A DNA stretch of 64,000 bases from Armatimonadota bacterium (GTDB lineage Bacteria; Armatimonadota; Chthonomonadetes; Chthonomonadales; CAJBBX01): contig JAPLCQ010000032.1 in assembly GCA_026392115.1 (NCBI GenBank), positions 1 through 64,000 of the forward strand, given 5' to 3'. The notes beneath the pieces are model-generated. The model saw only the letters and a program-made list of their open reading frames with translations. It searched no databases and was not told the origin of the DNA. This document shows, one piece after another, positions 18,258 to 26,211 of the stretch. Both the position numbers and the translations under genes were made by a program. Position 1 is the first letter of the stretch; each line of letters opens with the position of its first letter.

Positions 18258-19079
18258 GTGCGCTACTCCTTCATGAGCTTCTCGACCCCCACGCTGGACC
18301 TCCACGCCACCCTGGAAACCGCCGCGACGCTGGGCTACCAGGGCATCGAGCCCCGGGCCCAGGCAGGCCACGCACACGGCATCGAACGAACCCTCAGCGC
18401 CGCGGGACGTATCGGGGTGCGCCGTCTTTGCGAGGGCGCCGGCGTGGAGATCGCCTGCCTGGCCGTCTCGTGCCGCTTCGCGAACCCGACCGACGCCCAG
18501 GCGCACATGGACGACGCCGAGGCCTTTATCCACCTCGCCGCCGACATCGGCTGTAGCCGCCTGCGCATTTTCGGCGGCGCTCTGCCCGGCGGCATGGCCC
18601 GCGCCGAGGCCGTGGCGCAGTTGGCCGGCTGTCTGTCGCGGCTCGCTCCGTCGGCCGAGCGGGAAGGCGTGACGATCTGCCTGGAGACGCACGACGACTG
18701 GTGCAACCCCGACGATGTCGTGGCCGTCATGCAGGCTGTGGGCCGGCCCTCGGTCGCCGTGAACTGGGACATCATGCATACCCAGCGGCAGGGCCGCCAC
18801 GGCATGTCTGAAGCCTACGCCAAGCTGCGCCCATGGGTCCGCCACCTGCACGTGCATGACGGCGTGGACAGCCTCGGCGACCTGAAGGTGCTGCCCACCG
18901 GAACCGGCGACTTCGACCACCGCGAGGTGATGCGCCTGCTGCTTGCCGATGGGTACGATGGATACCTGAGCGGCGAGTGGATCGAAGGAACCAGCGACCC
19001 CGACTTCCAGGCCGGCCACCTGTCCGGCGAGCTGGCCACGCTCAAGTCGTACGAGGCGGATTTGCGCCGCGAGGCGTAG
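18258..19079 (+). CDS. Sugar phosphate isomerase/epimerase-like TIM-barrel protein
   Basis: 273 residues from a GTG start, with AGGAGGG overlapping the end of the S10 gene four bases before, implying coupled translation. The features are those of xylose-isomerase-like (AP endonuclease 2 fold) proteins: TLGYQGIEPRAQ, CSRLRIFGGALPGG, EGVTICLETHDDW (metal Glu), VAVNWDIMHTQRQG (metal Asp/His), HLHVHDGV and DGYLSGEWIEG (metal Glu). It isomerises or epimerises sugars or keto-sugars, or cleaves inositol-like compounds; the substrate is unknown. The following DUF1080 gene favours a role in 3-keto-sugar or disaccharide degradation. Confidence 0.85.
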   Translation: MRYSFMSFSTPTLDLHATLETAATLGYQGIEPRAQAGHAHGIERTLSAAGRIGVRRLCEGAGVEIACLAVSCRFANPTDAQAHMDDAEAFIHLAADIGCSRLRIFGGALPGGMARAEAVAQLAGCLSRLAPSAEREGVTICLETHDDWCNPDDVVAVMQAVGRPSVAVNWDIMHTQRQGRHGMSEAYAKLRPWVRHLHVHDGVDSLGDLKVLPTGTGDFDHREVMRLLLADGYDGYLSGEWIEGTSDPDFQAGHLSGELATLKSYEADLRREA

Positions 19080-19133
19080 CAACCCAACACACTTCCGGCG
19101 CCCGCGCAGCCGAGCGCCGACCGAGGAGGACGC

Positions 19134-19856
19134 ATGTTCCGATCAAGTTTCGCCCTGCTGGCCGCGACGGCCGCCGTGGGCGCTGGCGCCCAGGCGCCCG
19201 TAGCCCAGATCGAGCCCGTGCCGGCGCCGAAGGTCGCAGGCCTGGTGCAGCTCTTCGACGGCACGGCGCCGACGCTCGCGGCAAACTGGGTCAAGCGCGG
19301 CGCCGACAAGCCCGCCGAGTGGAAGCTCGACGGTGGAGCCATGCTTGCCCTCGGCGGCGACATCCAGACGAAGGCCGAGTACGCCGACTTCCAGCTCCAC
19401 GTCGAGTTCCGCACCCCCAACATGCCCGACGCCAAGGGGCAGGGCAAGGGCAACAGCGGCATCGGCCTCCAGGGGCGCTATGAGGTGCAGGTGCTCGACT
19501 CGTACGGCATCGAGACCCCCGGCAAGGGCGACTGCGGCGCGTTGTACAACAACTGCGCCCCGCTCATCAACGCCTGCCGCCCGCCGACGGTCTGGCAGAC
19601 CTACGACATCGTCTTCCGGGCAGGCCGGTTCGACGCCGCTGGCGCCATGACCGCCAAGCCGGTCCTCACCGTCATCCAGAACGGCGCCGTGGTGCAGAAC
19701 AACGTGGAAGTCCCGGACATGACGGGCATCCAGTACCAGCAGTTCAAGGGCCCGGCCAAGTCAGGCCCCATCGTGCTGCAGGACCACGGCAACAAGGTCG
19801 AGTACCGCAACATCTGGATCATCCCGCTGCCCGAGAAGGGCTCCGACAAGTACTGA
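19134..19856 (+). CDS. DUF1080 (3-keto-disaccharide hydrolase-like) exported protein
   Basis: 240 residues with signal peptide MFRSSFALLAATAAVGAGAQ and GAGGA eight bases before ATG. The concanavalin-like domain shows the DUF1080 marks: LFDGTAPTLAANWV near the start, the GNSGIGLQGRYEVQVLDSYG core, a DCGALYN loop, and a terminal PIVLQDHGNKVEYRNIWI strand pair. Members cleave 3-keto-glycosides or bind sugars. The catalytic residues were not assigned. It lies 54 bases after the isomerase gene and ends the operon before a strong hairpin. Confidence 0.9.
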   Translation: MFRSSFALLAATAAVGAGAQAPVAQIEPVPAPKVAGLVQLFDGTAPTLAANWVKRGADKPAEWKLDGGAMLALGGDIQTKAEYADFQLHVEFRTPNMPDAKGQGKGNSGIGLQGRYEVQVLDSYGIETPGKGDCGALYNNCAPLINACRPPTVWQTYDIVFRAGRFDAAGAMTAKPVLTVIQNGAVVQNNVEVPDMTGIQYQQFKGPAKSGPIVLQDHGNKVEYRNIWIIPLPEKGSDKY

Positions 19857-19864
19857 GGGACGCG

Positions 19865-19907
19865 GGCTCCGCCCAGCGCTTGCGCTCCTGCAAGCCTGGG
19901 CGGAGCC
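19865..19907. terminator. Long hairpin terminator between convergent transcripts
   Basis: GGCTCCGCCCAG pairs with CTGGGCGGAGCC (12 bp) and, after one unpaired C, GCTTGC pairs with GCAAGC (6 bp) around a 6-base loop. It begins 9 bases after the DUF1080 stop and lies before the end of the opposing GH2-type gene (19996). The symmetry lets it act on both transcripts. Confidence 0.7.
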
Positions 19908-19995
19908 TGACGCGAGTCGGTTGAGCCCCGCCCGACCGCGCCGTCGCTTTCGACTTTCGCCGTTTCCCTTTTCCCCTATTCGACTGCCTCTCGCG

Positions 19996-22900
19996 CTATC
20001 GCCTCCGCGCCGCCGTCAGAGCCAGCAGGGCGGGCACGCCGCGCCGGTCGGGGCCAGCCTCCAGGTCCACCGAGGCGATCGCCACGTCGGGCCTGGGGTT
20101 GTTCCACTGCTTGCTGTAGGCCACCGCGTTGCCCCCGCCGGCGGCGAAGGGCTTGATCCATGCGAGTTGCGCGCCGGGGATCGCCTGTGGGTAGGCCTGC
20201 CGGTAGTCGGCGGCATCGATCTCCACGCAGAGCGGGATCGTCGCCGTCTGGCCGTCTGCGTAGTGGACGACGTAGCGCGCGAACTCGTATCGCTTGCCCT
20301 CGCGGCGCTCGCGGTCGTCGCGGCCCTGATCGATCCTGGCAGCCTGCAAGAAGAAGAGCGCATCGGCCTTGCGGTTCACCGCGACGCCCCGCACGGCGTC
20401 CGGCAGATTGCCCGGCACGCCGCCGCCGCCCAGTATGACGATGGTCGGCACAGGGGATGTGGCGAAGCTGTAGACGTTGTACGGTACGCCGGCGAAGGTG
20501 TTCTTGCCGTTGGGCAGGTCGGCCAGTGTGCGGTCGCGGTCGCCGAAGCAACCCCGGGCGTCCTTGTACTGGTTGGCGGCCTTGGAGAGGTCGATGGGCT
20601 CGTAGTCAAGGTTCTCGCCGGCGATCACCGCGGCCGAGCCGGAGAAGGGCGCCCGCAGGTTCCGAAGCAGGGCGGAAAGAATGCGCAGCTTCTTCGTTGC
20701 GTTGTCCGGAACCTGCTCGCGCTCCTTGATGAGCAGGTTGCAGAGGACGATGCCGCCCTTGCCCATGTCGTACTGCATGAGCCCGCCGTTGTTCAGCAGC
20801 GGGTGGACGCGGGCGAGGAACTCCGGCGAGCGCCTGGCGGTCAGGCGGATGTTGTCGACGCCTACCACGTTCGCGGTCGTGCTCACCTTGGCCCAGTCGG
20901 TGATCTTGAACGTGATGCGCGAACCCTTGACCGCGGGCTTGATCTCCAGGCTCTGCGGCTCGTTGCCGGGCTTCACGGCCAGCGACGCCGTGCTGGTCCC
21001 GTCGCTCAGCTCGATGCGCGTGACCAGATGGTAGAAGGCGTTGCCGATCCACTCGATGCCGGTCAGTTCCTGCGGCTTGGGGAACTCCATGGTGAACTCG
21101 GGCTTGTCGCGGGTCAGGTCGAATGAGAAGATGTACTTCCACGCGTCGGCCGAGACCATGCCGTTGACCATGTTGTAGTGGTAGTCGGAGGGTAGCTTGG
21201 CGAAGGGCGCCACCTCGTCGTAGTCCACGCAGGCGCTGAAGATGTCCGATGCCACAAACTCGTCGGCGGTCCATCCGAAGATGCGCTCGCCGCTGTACAT
21301 CACGACATCGCTGTTGGTGAGGCCGGCGGTGAGCGGATGGCGCACGGCCGGGAAGGTGACGCGCTCCTGGCGGAACGGGCGGATCATGTGGTCAACGCCG
21401 ACAACCTTGTTGTAGTCGGCCAGCCCCTCGGCCGTGAGGCCGTGGAAGAAGAGCCAGCCGCCGCCCGCAGTGAACCGCCGCACGGAGTCCGGTGCGCCGG
21501 CCAGCGCCTTCAGGTTCTGCGGAGCAGCCTCGATGACGGCGATCTTCGCGCCCGGCGTCGCCAGGGCCTGCAGCGGGCCCTGCGCCCTGGTGTGCTTCAG
21601 GCCGATCTTCTCCAGCGCGCTCGCGAAGAGCTTGTCGCCCACCACTGCGGTCGCCACGGGCCGGTACTCGAGCCTGTACTCCAGCGCGTAGCGGAGCATG
21701 TTGGCCAGCAGACGGCCCGCCACGGCGTTGGTGGAGGCGTTGCGTCCCACGGCCATCTGGCAGAGGAGCATGAGGCCGGAACCCACCGGCGCCTCGGCGA
21801 GGGCGGTGTTGGCCAGCCGCATATGGCACTGGATGAGCGACTTGGCGCCTCGGCTCGGCTTGGCGTAGGCGTCGCGGTAGACGGGCAGGTCGATGCCCCA
21901 GGTCCAGAGGTCCTTCTGCTTCAGGCCCGCGGCGACCGGGTGCGTCATATCCTCGAAGTAGGCGGTGCGGCCTTCGTTCTGAGCCGTCTCCATCTCGGCG
22001 GGCAGGCCCTGATACCGGAGCGGGTGTTTCTGCTCCAGCACGATGAGCCTCCGTCCGCCCGCCACGGTCGCGGCCAACCGGCTCGACGTGGCCTCCGCCG
22101 CCGTGAGCGCGTCGGGACCGATGACGAGGACCCTGCAAGCCGCGGGCGTCGACGGTAGCGATGTGACGCGCGTGAACGATACGCCGAGGCCGGTGAGGGC
22201 GCCGACAGCCGCGCCGGACGGGTCGTAGACGCAGACCGCGCCCGCCGGCTGCGGGGTGATCGGCTCCGGAGCGCCCAGCGCGGAGACGGCCTTGGTGTCG
22301 CGGAAGACTTCCTTGCCCGCCGCGGCCAGGGTCAGGAGCAGCGTGTACTCCTTGCGGCCGGCAGAGGAGGGGATCGGCACGTCGATCGTGAAGCGCTGCG
22401 AGGCGCCCGGCGCGGGAGTGCAGACGCGCGAGGCGCGCCATGTCGCCTTGCCCGCGGCCATCAGTTGCGCAGTGAAGGTGAGGGGGTCGCTGAAGCGACT
22501 GTCGTTGAAGACGCCGATGGCGCGCTTCACGGTCGATCCGGCCTTGAAGGTCCAGTTCCACTCGCGGCAGAAGGCGGCCCGCTCGGCCTGCGAGACGTAC
22601 TGGCCGGTGGCGTCGCCCTGGCCCATCCAGAAGTGCCAGGCGCTCTGTCCAGCCCACCGGTAGCCCTCGGTGAGCATGCGGTAGATGATTCCCGCCGCCC
22701 GCCGCGACTGCGCCTTGCCCTGGAAGGTCTCCTCGCCGCCGTAGTAGGCGTAGTCGAACGGGTTGATGCCCGTGGCGAAGAAGTCCTCGCCCATGAAGCG
22801 CGGCCGCTTCTCGTCCCAGACCCACCGGTCGCGCCCGCCGCCCTTGGCGTTGGTCTCGTAGGCGAGGTCGGGGTAGCGGCCGTCGGCGGGATCGAAGACG

Positions 22901-24978
22901 TAGTGGTTGCCGTGGACCGGCATCGACTGGTCCTTGTTCGCGCCGCCGCCGTCGGTCATCAACGGGCGCGTTGGGTCGACGGCCATGACGGCGTCGGCCA
23001 CGCTCTTCACCTCGCGCTCGAAGGCGTCCATCATGCCGCCGTAGAGGTTGATGCAGTTGATGTAGAGCCACTCGTTCTCGATGGACCAGATCATCACGGA
23101 GGGGTGGTTTCGCTCGCCGCGGACCTGCGCGGTCACCTGGTCCTTCCAGTTCCGCATCAGGTCCATCTTCACGTCGGAGCCGCCGAGCTTCTTCAGTTCG
23201 GGGTCCTCTTCGATGGCAGTGTAACCGATGGCCTCGCCGTCGAGCATGCCTGAACGCCGGACGACGACGCCGTTCTGGTCGAAGGCGTCCAGAGCCTTCT
23301 CGGGCGACAACCCCATCCAAGTCGTGCCCCAGAAGCGCATCATCCTGTGGCCGTCGGCGCGGTGGTCGGCGAGCCACTCGGCGGGCGTGGCGGCGGTGTG
23401 GCAGTCGGTCCAGAGGCGCCAGGGGATGCCGTTCAGGCGGAAGTCACGGCCCACCCAGCTCCACTCGCGGAAGCCGAACGGCGTGTCGCAGATGTCGGGG
23501 CTGCCGCCGTCGGTCTCTACTGTGGCGCGAAGCAGGTAGAGGTGAGGGGCGTCGGGCCACCAGAGCTTCGGATCGGCCCAGGGCGCTGCCACGGTGAGCG
23601 TCAGCTCGGCGCCGGGCTGCAGCGCGGTCTCCTTGCCGGGCAGCTCCAGGGCGACCTTGCCGGTGGCCCGGTCCAGCACAGAGACCTTCACACGGGCGGT
23701 CACGGCCTCGGCGCCGGGATTGCTCAGCGTGATATCTGCCGCCAGCTCCTTGCGCGCCACGGAGGGCCGGACAAAGACATCGGCTGCGCGGGCACGGCCG
23801 GCCACCCAGAACTCGGGCGTCTGCAACAGGCCCGACTCGGCATGGTTCCAGATCGGATAGGCCAGCCGCTGGAAACCGTCGCCGAGGAACTTGGGCGGCA
23901 GGTTGAACTGCCTGCGGAGCCTCGACGGGTCGCTGGGCGGGTAGGAGTAGGCGTACCAGGCGTCGCGGATGCCCACCAGCACCTCGTTCACGCCCGGCCG
24001 GATGGCCTTCGTGACGTCGATATCGAACAGCACGAACGGGTTCTTGTTGAAGCCGCAGGGGATGCCGTTCACCACCACGGTTGTGTTCAGGTTGTTCTGC
24101 GGGAAGCGGAGGAAGCAGGAGCGGCCGGCAGCGCCGGCCGGCAGGTTTACGCGGGTGCGGTACCAGATCCGGTGGGCCATGAGCAGGTCGGGGCGCAGCG
24201 TGTTCTTGTCGCCGGGCACCTGGATGCCCGTCCAAACGCCTTCGGCGGGCAGGTCGCGGATTGGCTCTGCAACGGGCGCGGGTGTCTGCTCATCGGCGCG
24301 GCAGATCTCCCAGGCGCCCTTCATCGCGACCATGGTGCGGCCCTGCTTGTCCAGTTCGGGAACCTGGAACGTCTGCCTGGCGGCCTCGGCGTCCAGGGCG
24401 TCGCCGCGCGCCTCGCCGGGCTTGAGGCGTCCGTTGGGCCGGAATGGGGTCGGCGAGAGGCAGAGAGCGTCGGACGCGTAGAGCATGCGCTCACGCTGCC
24501 CCTTGGCGTCGGCGGTGCGGGGCAGGCGCACCTCCAGCGTGTGGCTCCCTGCCGTGAGCGTGGCGTCGCCCAGCTTCAGCCATGCGACCTCGCACCAGAA
24601 GTCCACCTCCATCAGGTCGCAGGTGAGCTGGTCGGGGAGGACGCGTTGCCATGCCCCGTTGTCGATGCGCCACTCGAAGGGCGTGCGGGCGAACTCGAAG
24701 CCGATGCGGTCCCGGACCTCGTAGGGGCCGGCCGCCGCGGCCTGAAAGGCATAGGCCATGAGGACGCCGTCGACCGGGGTTTGGCTGTCGACCTTGTCGG
24801 CGTCGATGGCGATATGGAGCCACTGCTCGCCGGAGAGGAACTCCTTGTGCCCCCAGCCCGCGATGTTCGGCTTGACGTTGCACCGGGCGGCCTCGCCCTC
24901 GATCCAGATCACCGGCGCCGCCCATGCCGTCGGTACCATCGTCAGGACGGCCGCGGCCGCCCACCAAGCCCATCGCAT
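19996..24978 (-). CDS. Very large exported GH2-type glycosidase with extra C-terminal domains
   Basis: 1660 residues, about twice a normal GH2 enzyme. A signal peptide (WAWWAAAAVLTMVPTAWA) precedes a CBM-like domain beginning IWIEGEAARCN. A sugar-binding domain (RFPQNNLNTTVVVNGIPCGF) and Ig-like domain lead to the barrel at about 510-800, where NHPSVMIWSIENEW puts the acid/base at Glu636. PRFMGEDFFATG may hold the nucleophile. Beyond about 930 there are two GATase/ThuA-like regions (RVLVIGPDALTAAEATSS; KIAVIEAAPQNLKALAG), a discoidin-like segment and a final domain. Start is supported by GGAGG. The exact substrate is unknown. Confidence 0.82.
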   Translation of the reverse strand: MRWAWWAAAAVLTMVPTAWAAPVIWIEGEAARCNVKPNIAGWGHKEFLSGEQWLHIAIDADKVDSQTPVDGVLMAYAFQAAAAGPYEVRDRIGFEFARTPFEWRIDNGAWQRVLPDQLTCDLMEVDFWCEVAWLKLGDATLTAGSHTLEVRLPRTADAKGQRERMLYASDALCLSPTPFRPNGRLKPGEARGDALDAEAARQTFQVPELDKQGRTMVAMKGAWEICRADEQTPAPVAEPIRDLPAEGVWTGIQVPGDKNTLRPDLLMAHRIWYRTRVNLPAGAAGRSCFLRFPQNNLNTTVVVNGIPCGFNKNPFVLFDIDVTKAIRPGVNEVLVGIRDAWYAYSYPPSDPSRLRRQFNLPPKFLGDGFQRLAYPIWNHAESGLLQTPEFWVAGRARAADVFVRPSVARKELAADITLSNPGAEAVTARVKVSVLDRATGKVALELPGKETALQPGAELTLTVAAPWADPKLWWPDAPHLYLLRATVETDGGSPDICDTPFGFREWSWVGRDFRLNGIPWRLWTDCHTAATPAEWLADHRADGHRMMRFWGTTWMGLSPEKALDAFDQNGVVVRRSGMLDGEAIGYTAIEEDPELKKLGGSDVKMDLMRNWKDQVTAQVRGERNHPSVMIWSIENEWLYINCINLYGGMMDAFEREVKSVADAVMAVDPTRPLMTDGGGANKDQSMPVHGNHYVFDPADGRYPDLAYETNAKGGGRDRWVWDEKRPRFMGEDFFATGINPFDYAYYGGEETFQGKAQSRRAAGIIYRMLTEGYRWAGQSAWHFWMGQGDATGQYVSQAERAAFCREWNWTFKAGSTVKRAIGVFNDSRFSDPLTFTAQLMAAGKATWRASRVCTPAPGASQRFTIDVPIPSSAGRKEYTLLLTLAAAGKEVFRDTKAVSALGAPEPITPQPAGAVCVYDPSGAAVGALTGLGVSFTRVTSLPSTPAACRVLVIGPDALTAAEATSSRLAATVAGGRRLIVLEQKHPLRYQGLPAEMETAQNEGRTAYFEDMTHPVAAGLKQKDLWTWGIDLPVYRDAYAKPSRGAKSLIQCHMRLANTALAEAPVGSGLMLLCQMAVGRNASTNAVAGRLLANMLRYALEYRLEYRPVATAVVGDKLFASALEKIGLKHTRAQGPLQALATPGAKIAVIEAAPQNLKALAGAPDSVRRFTAGGGWLFFHGLTAEGLADYNKVVGVDHMIRPFRQERVTFPAVRHPLTAGLTNSDVVMYSGERIFGWTADEFVASDIFSACVDYDEVAPFAKLPSDYHYNMVNGMVSADAWKYIFSFDLTRDKPEFTMEFPKPQELTGIEWIGNAFYHLVTRIELSDGTSTASLAVKPGNEPQSLEIKPAVKGSRITFKITDWAKVSTTANVVGVDNIRLTARRSPEFLARVHPLLNNGGLMQYDMGKGGIVLCNLLIKEREQVPDNATKKLRILSALLRNLRAPFSGSAAVIAGENLDYEPIDLSKAANQYKDARGCFGDRDRTLADLPNGKNTFAGVPYNVYSFATSPVPTIVILGGGGVPGNLPDAVRGVAVNRKADALFFLQAARIDQGRDDRERREGKRYEFARYVVHYADGQTATIPLCVEIDAADYRQAYPQAIPGAQLAWIKPFAAGGGNAVAYSKQWNNPRPDVAIASVDLEAGPDRRGVPALLALTAARRR

Positions 24979-25041
24979 AGCTCTCCTCCTTCAACCGGCG
25001 CACCTGCAATGGGCTCTAGGTTCGCCACGAGGCGACGAACT

Positions 25042-25060
25042 CCCTGCCCGAGAGGCAGGG
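25042..25060 (-). terminator. Hairpin between the rpn gene and the GH2-type gene
   Basis: CCCTGCC, CGAGA loop, GGCAGGG, nested inside weaker CTCCC/GGGAG pairing, lies just after the rpn stop (25092) and before the GH2-type start. It fits termination of rpn. Confidence 0.45.
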
Positions 25061-25091
25061 GCGCTGGGCGCCGGGAGCAGCAACCCTCCGG

Positions 25092-25382
25092 TCAGGTGAG
25101 GTAGAGGCGACGAAGCTCCTCGGGCGCGCCAACCACCTTGATGGCGTTCTTGATCTGCTCCAGTACCTCAATGTCGGCAACCTGCCGTATCGCGTCCATT
25201 TGCGCCAGGGCTGCATCCCCGAACCGCAGTTCAAGCCCTAGCTCGATCGCCTCGAGGAGCCCCCGGTGCATGCCCTGCCGCATCCCCTGGCGCACTCCCT
25301 GCTGCATGCCCTGCTGCATTCCCTGCTGCATGCCCTGCTGCATGCCTTTCCGGATGCCGGCTTCCTCATAGATGTTGACCAT
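25092..25382 (-). CDS. Predicted intragenic short form of the Rpn protein (RpnS-like)
   Basis: In frame with the nuclease, ATG at 25382 is preceded by a full AAGGAGGT (25390-25397) with seven bases between. This is a better ribosome site than that of the full-length gene. The 96-residue product starts MVNIYEEAG, contains the whole repeat run and ends with the same C-terminal domain, and lacks the nuclease. Such short internal products block the full-length toxin in characterised Rpn loci of Escherichia coli. Whether this one is made is inference. Confidence 0.55.
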   Translation of the reverse strand: MVNIYEEAGIRKGMQQGMQQGMQQGMQQGVRQGMRQGMHRGLLEAIELGLELRFGDAALAQMDAIRQVADIEVLEQIKNAIKVVGAPEELRRLYLT

Positions 25383-26063
25383 ATCCGTGACCTCCTTGGC
25401 GCCGGTCTGCTCGATCAGCCTGGCCAGGTCCTGCTCCTCGGTTGGCGACAGCTTGAGATATGTGCCTACCACATGCACCAGCAGGCTCCTGCGGGCCTCG
25501 TCGATGCCGGCCAGTGCAAGCCTGTGCAGCGCCCGAAGCTTGTGCCGGACCGGCCCACCTCGGCCTGACTGCATCAGGGCGCTCACTGCTGGCCCAAGGG
25601 CGCTCTCCGCCCTGAGGAAGCGCGCCGCACTGAAGCTAGGGATCGCTATGGCCCAGTATCGGAACGTTAGGTGAGTGGCCCCGAACAGCCGCTCATCGTA
25701 GCGCTGCCGCGTTAGCCCCGCACTTCCCTTGCTCAGGTAGACGACGATGGGCAGCACCGGCGCCCTATGCCGCGACCGGAGCAGGTGGTAGTACGTCCAC
25801 ATACGGTGCGGCATGGAGGCATCGTGCCGCTTCTGCACCTCAACGTGCACCAGCGGAATCTGAGGATCGCCCCCGGCTCCACCGACCCTGGCGACGAGGT
25901 CCGCTTCGCGCCTCTTGCCGTCCGGCAGGTCTGTGAAGACCTCCCGATCCAGAAACGCCATGCCACTAAAATCGATCTGCTCGGCCACAGCCGGAAGGAA
26001 TAGCCCCATGAAATCCGGCAGGAACTCGCGCAGCAGCTCCTTCCACAACTGGTCATGCCGCAT
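25092..26063 (-). CDS. Rpn-family (PD-(D/E)XK) nuclease with hypervariable repeat
   Basis: 323 residues from ATG at 26063; a 24-residue longer frame exists but gives no family-like sequence. The N-terminus HDQLWKELLREFLPDFMGLF and the nuclease core (DREVFTDLPDGKRREADLV, then LVHVEVQKRHD) match Rpn/transposase-31 proteins; Asp55, Glu75 and Gln77 are the likely metal-site residues. TYYHLLRSRHRAPVLPIVVYL is the conserved strand-turn after it. Near the end is a run of GMQQ-type four-residue repeats, then a C-terminal domain. Family members cut DNA, can be toxic, and have been linked to phage defence. An internal start inside the gene (see next entry) looks like an antitoxin. Confidence 0.88.
   Translation of the reverse strand: MRHDQLWKELLREFLPDFMGLFLPAVAEQIDFSGMAFLDREVFTDLPDGKRREADLVARVGGAGGDPQIPLVHVEVQKRHDASMPHRMWTYYHLLRSRHRAPVLPIVVYLSKGSAGLTRQRYDERLFGATHLTFRYWAIAIPSFSAARFLRAESALGPAVSALMQSGRGGPVRHKLRALHRLALAGIDEARRSLLVHVVGTYLKLSPTEEQDLARLIEQTGAKEVTDMVNIYEEAGIRKGMQQGMQQGMQQGMQQGVRQGMRQGMHRGLLEAIELGLELRFGDAALAQMDAIRQVADIEVLEQIKNAIKVVGAPEELRRLYLT
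25272..25343 (-). repeat. Six 12-bp tandem repeats inside the rpn gene
   Basis: Six units of NCCCTGCTGCAT (plus strand), the four on the right differing only at the first base and the two on the left being more diverged. They encode GMQQ x4, GVRQ and GMRQ. The unit length is a multiple of three, so copy-number change keeps the frame. Rpn proteins are known for such variable tracts. Confidence 0.9.
25390..25397 (-). promoter_or_regulatory. Internal Shine-Dalgarno site in rpn
   Basis: AAGGAGGT on the minus strand, seven bases before the in-frame ATG of the predicted short form. It is encoded by codons for GAKEVT, where synonymous alternatives without a Shine-Dalgarno were available. Confidence 0.6.
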
Positions 26064-26105
26064 GACGCGCCCCACCCCTGCATCTTGACCAAGCGCCGCA
26101 GGCCC

Positions 26106-26135
26106 ATTGTACCGGCCACATAGGCCCGCGGGCAA
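26106..26135 (-). promoter_or_regulatory. Predicted rpn promoter
   Basis: Minus strand TTGCCC (26130-26135), 18-base spacer, TACAAT (26106-26111). Transcription would start about 35 bases before the chosen ATG, supporting the shorter start of the nuclease, because the longer frame's start codon at 26135 would lie upstream of the transcript. Confidence 0.5.
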
Positions 26136-26149
26136 CGACCGCCGGCCCC

Positions 26150-26178
26150 TTGACCGCCTACGCCTCCTCGGCTATACT
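26150..26178 (+). promoter_or_regulatory. Sigma70-type promoter of the bPH/Gfo/GH38/UroD operon
   Basis: TTGACC (26150-26155), exactly 17 bases, TATACT (26173-26178), about 34 bases before the ATG of the first gene. It is the best-matching -35/-10 pair noticed in the window. Confidence 0.7.
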
Positions 26179-26211
26179 CCGCCACAGACCCGAACCGGCA
26201 GGAGGTGCGAC

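Noticed and set aside
23347-25104. A 585-residue plus-strand frame opposite the GH2-type gene
   Set aside because: Antisense shadow of the GH2 coding sequence; no ribosome site and no family pattern.
25272-25343. CRISPR-like short repeats
   Set aside because: Units are 12 bp, adjacent without spacers and in frame in the rpn gene.
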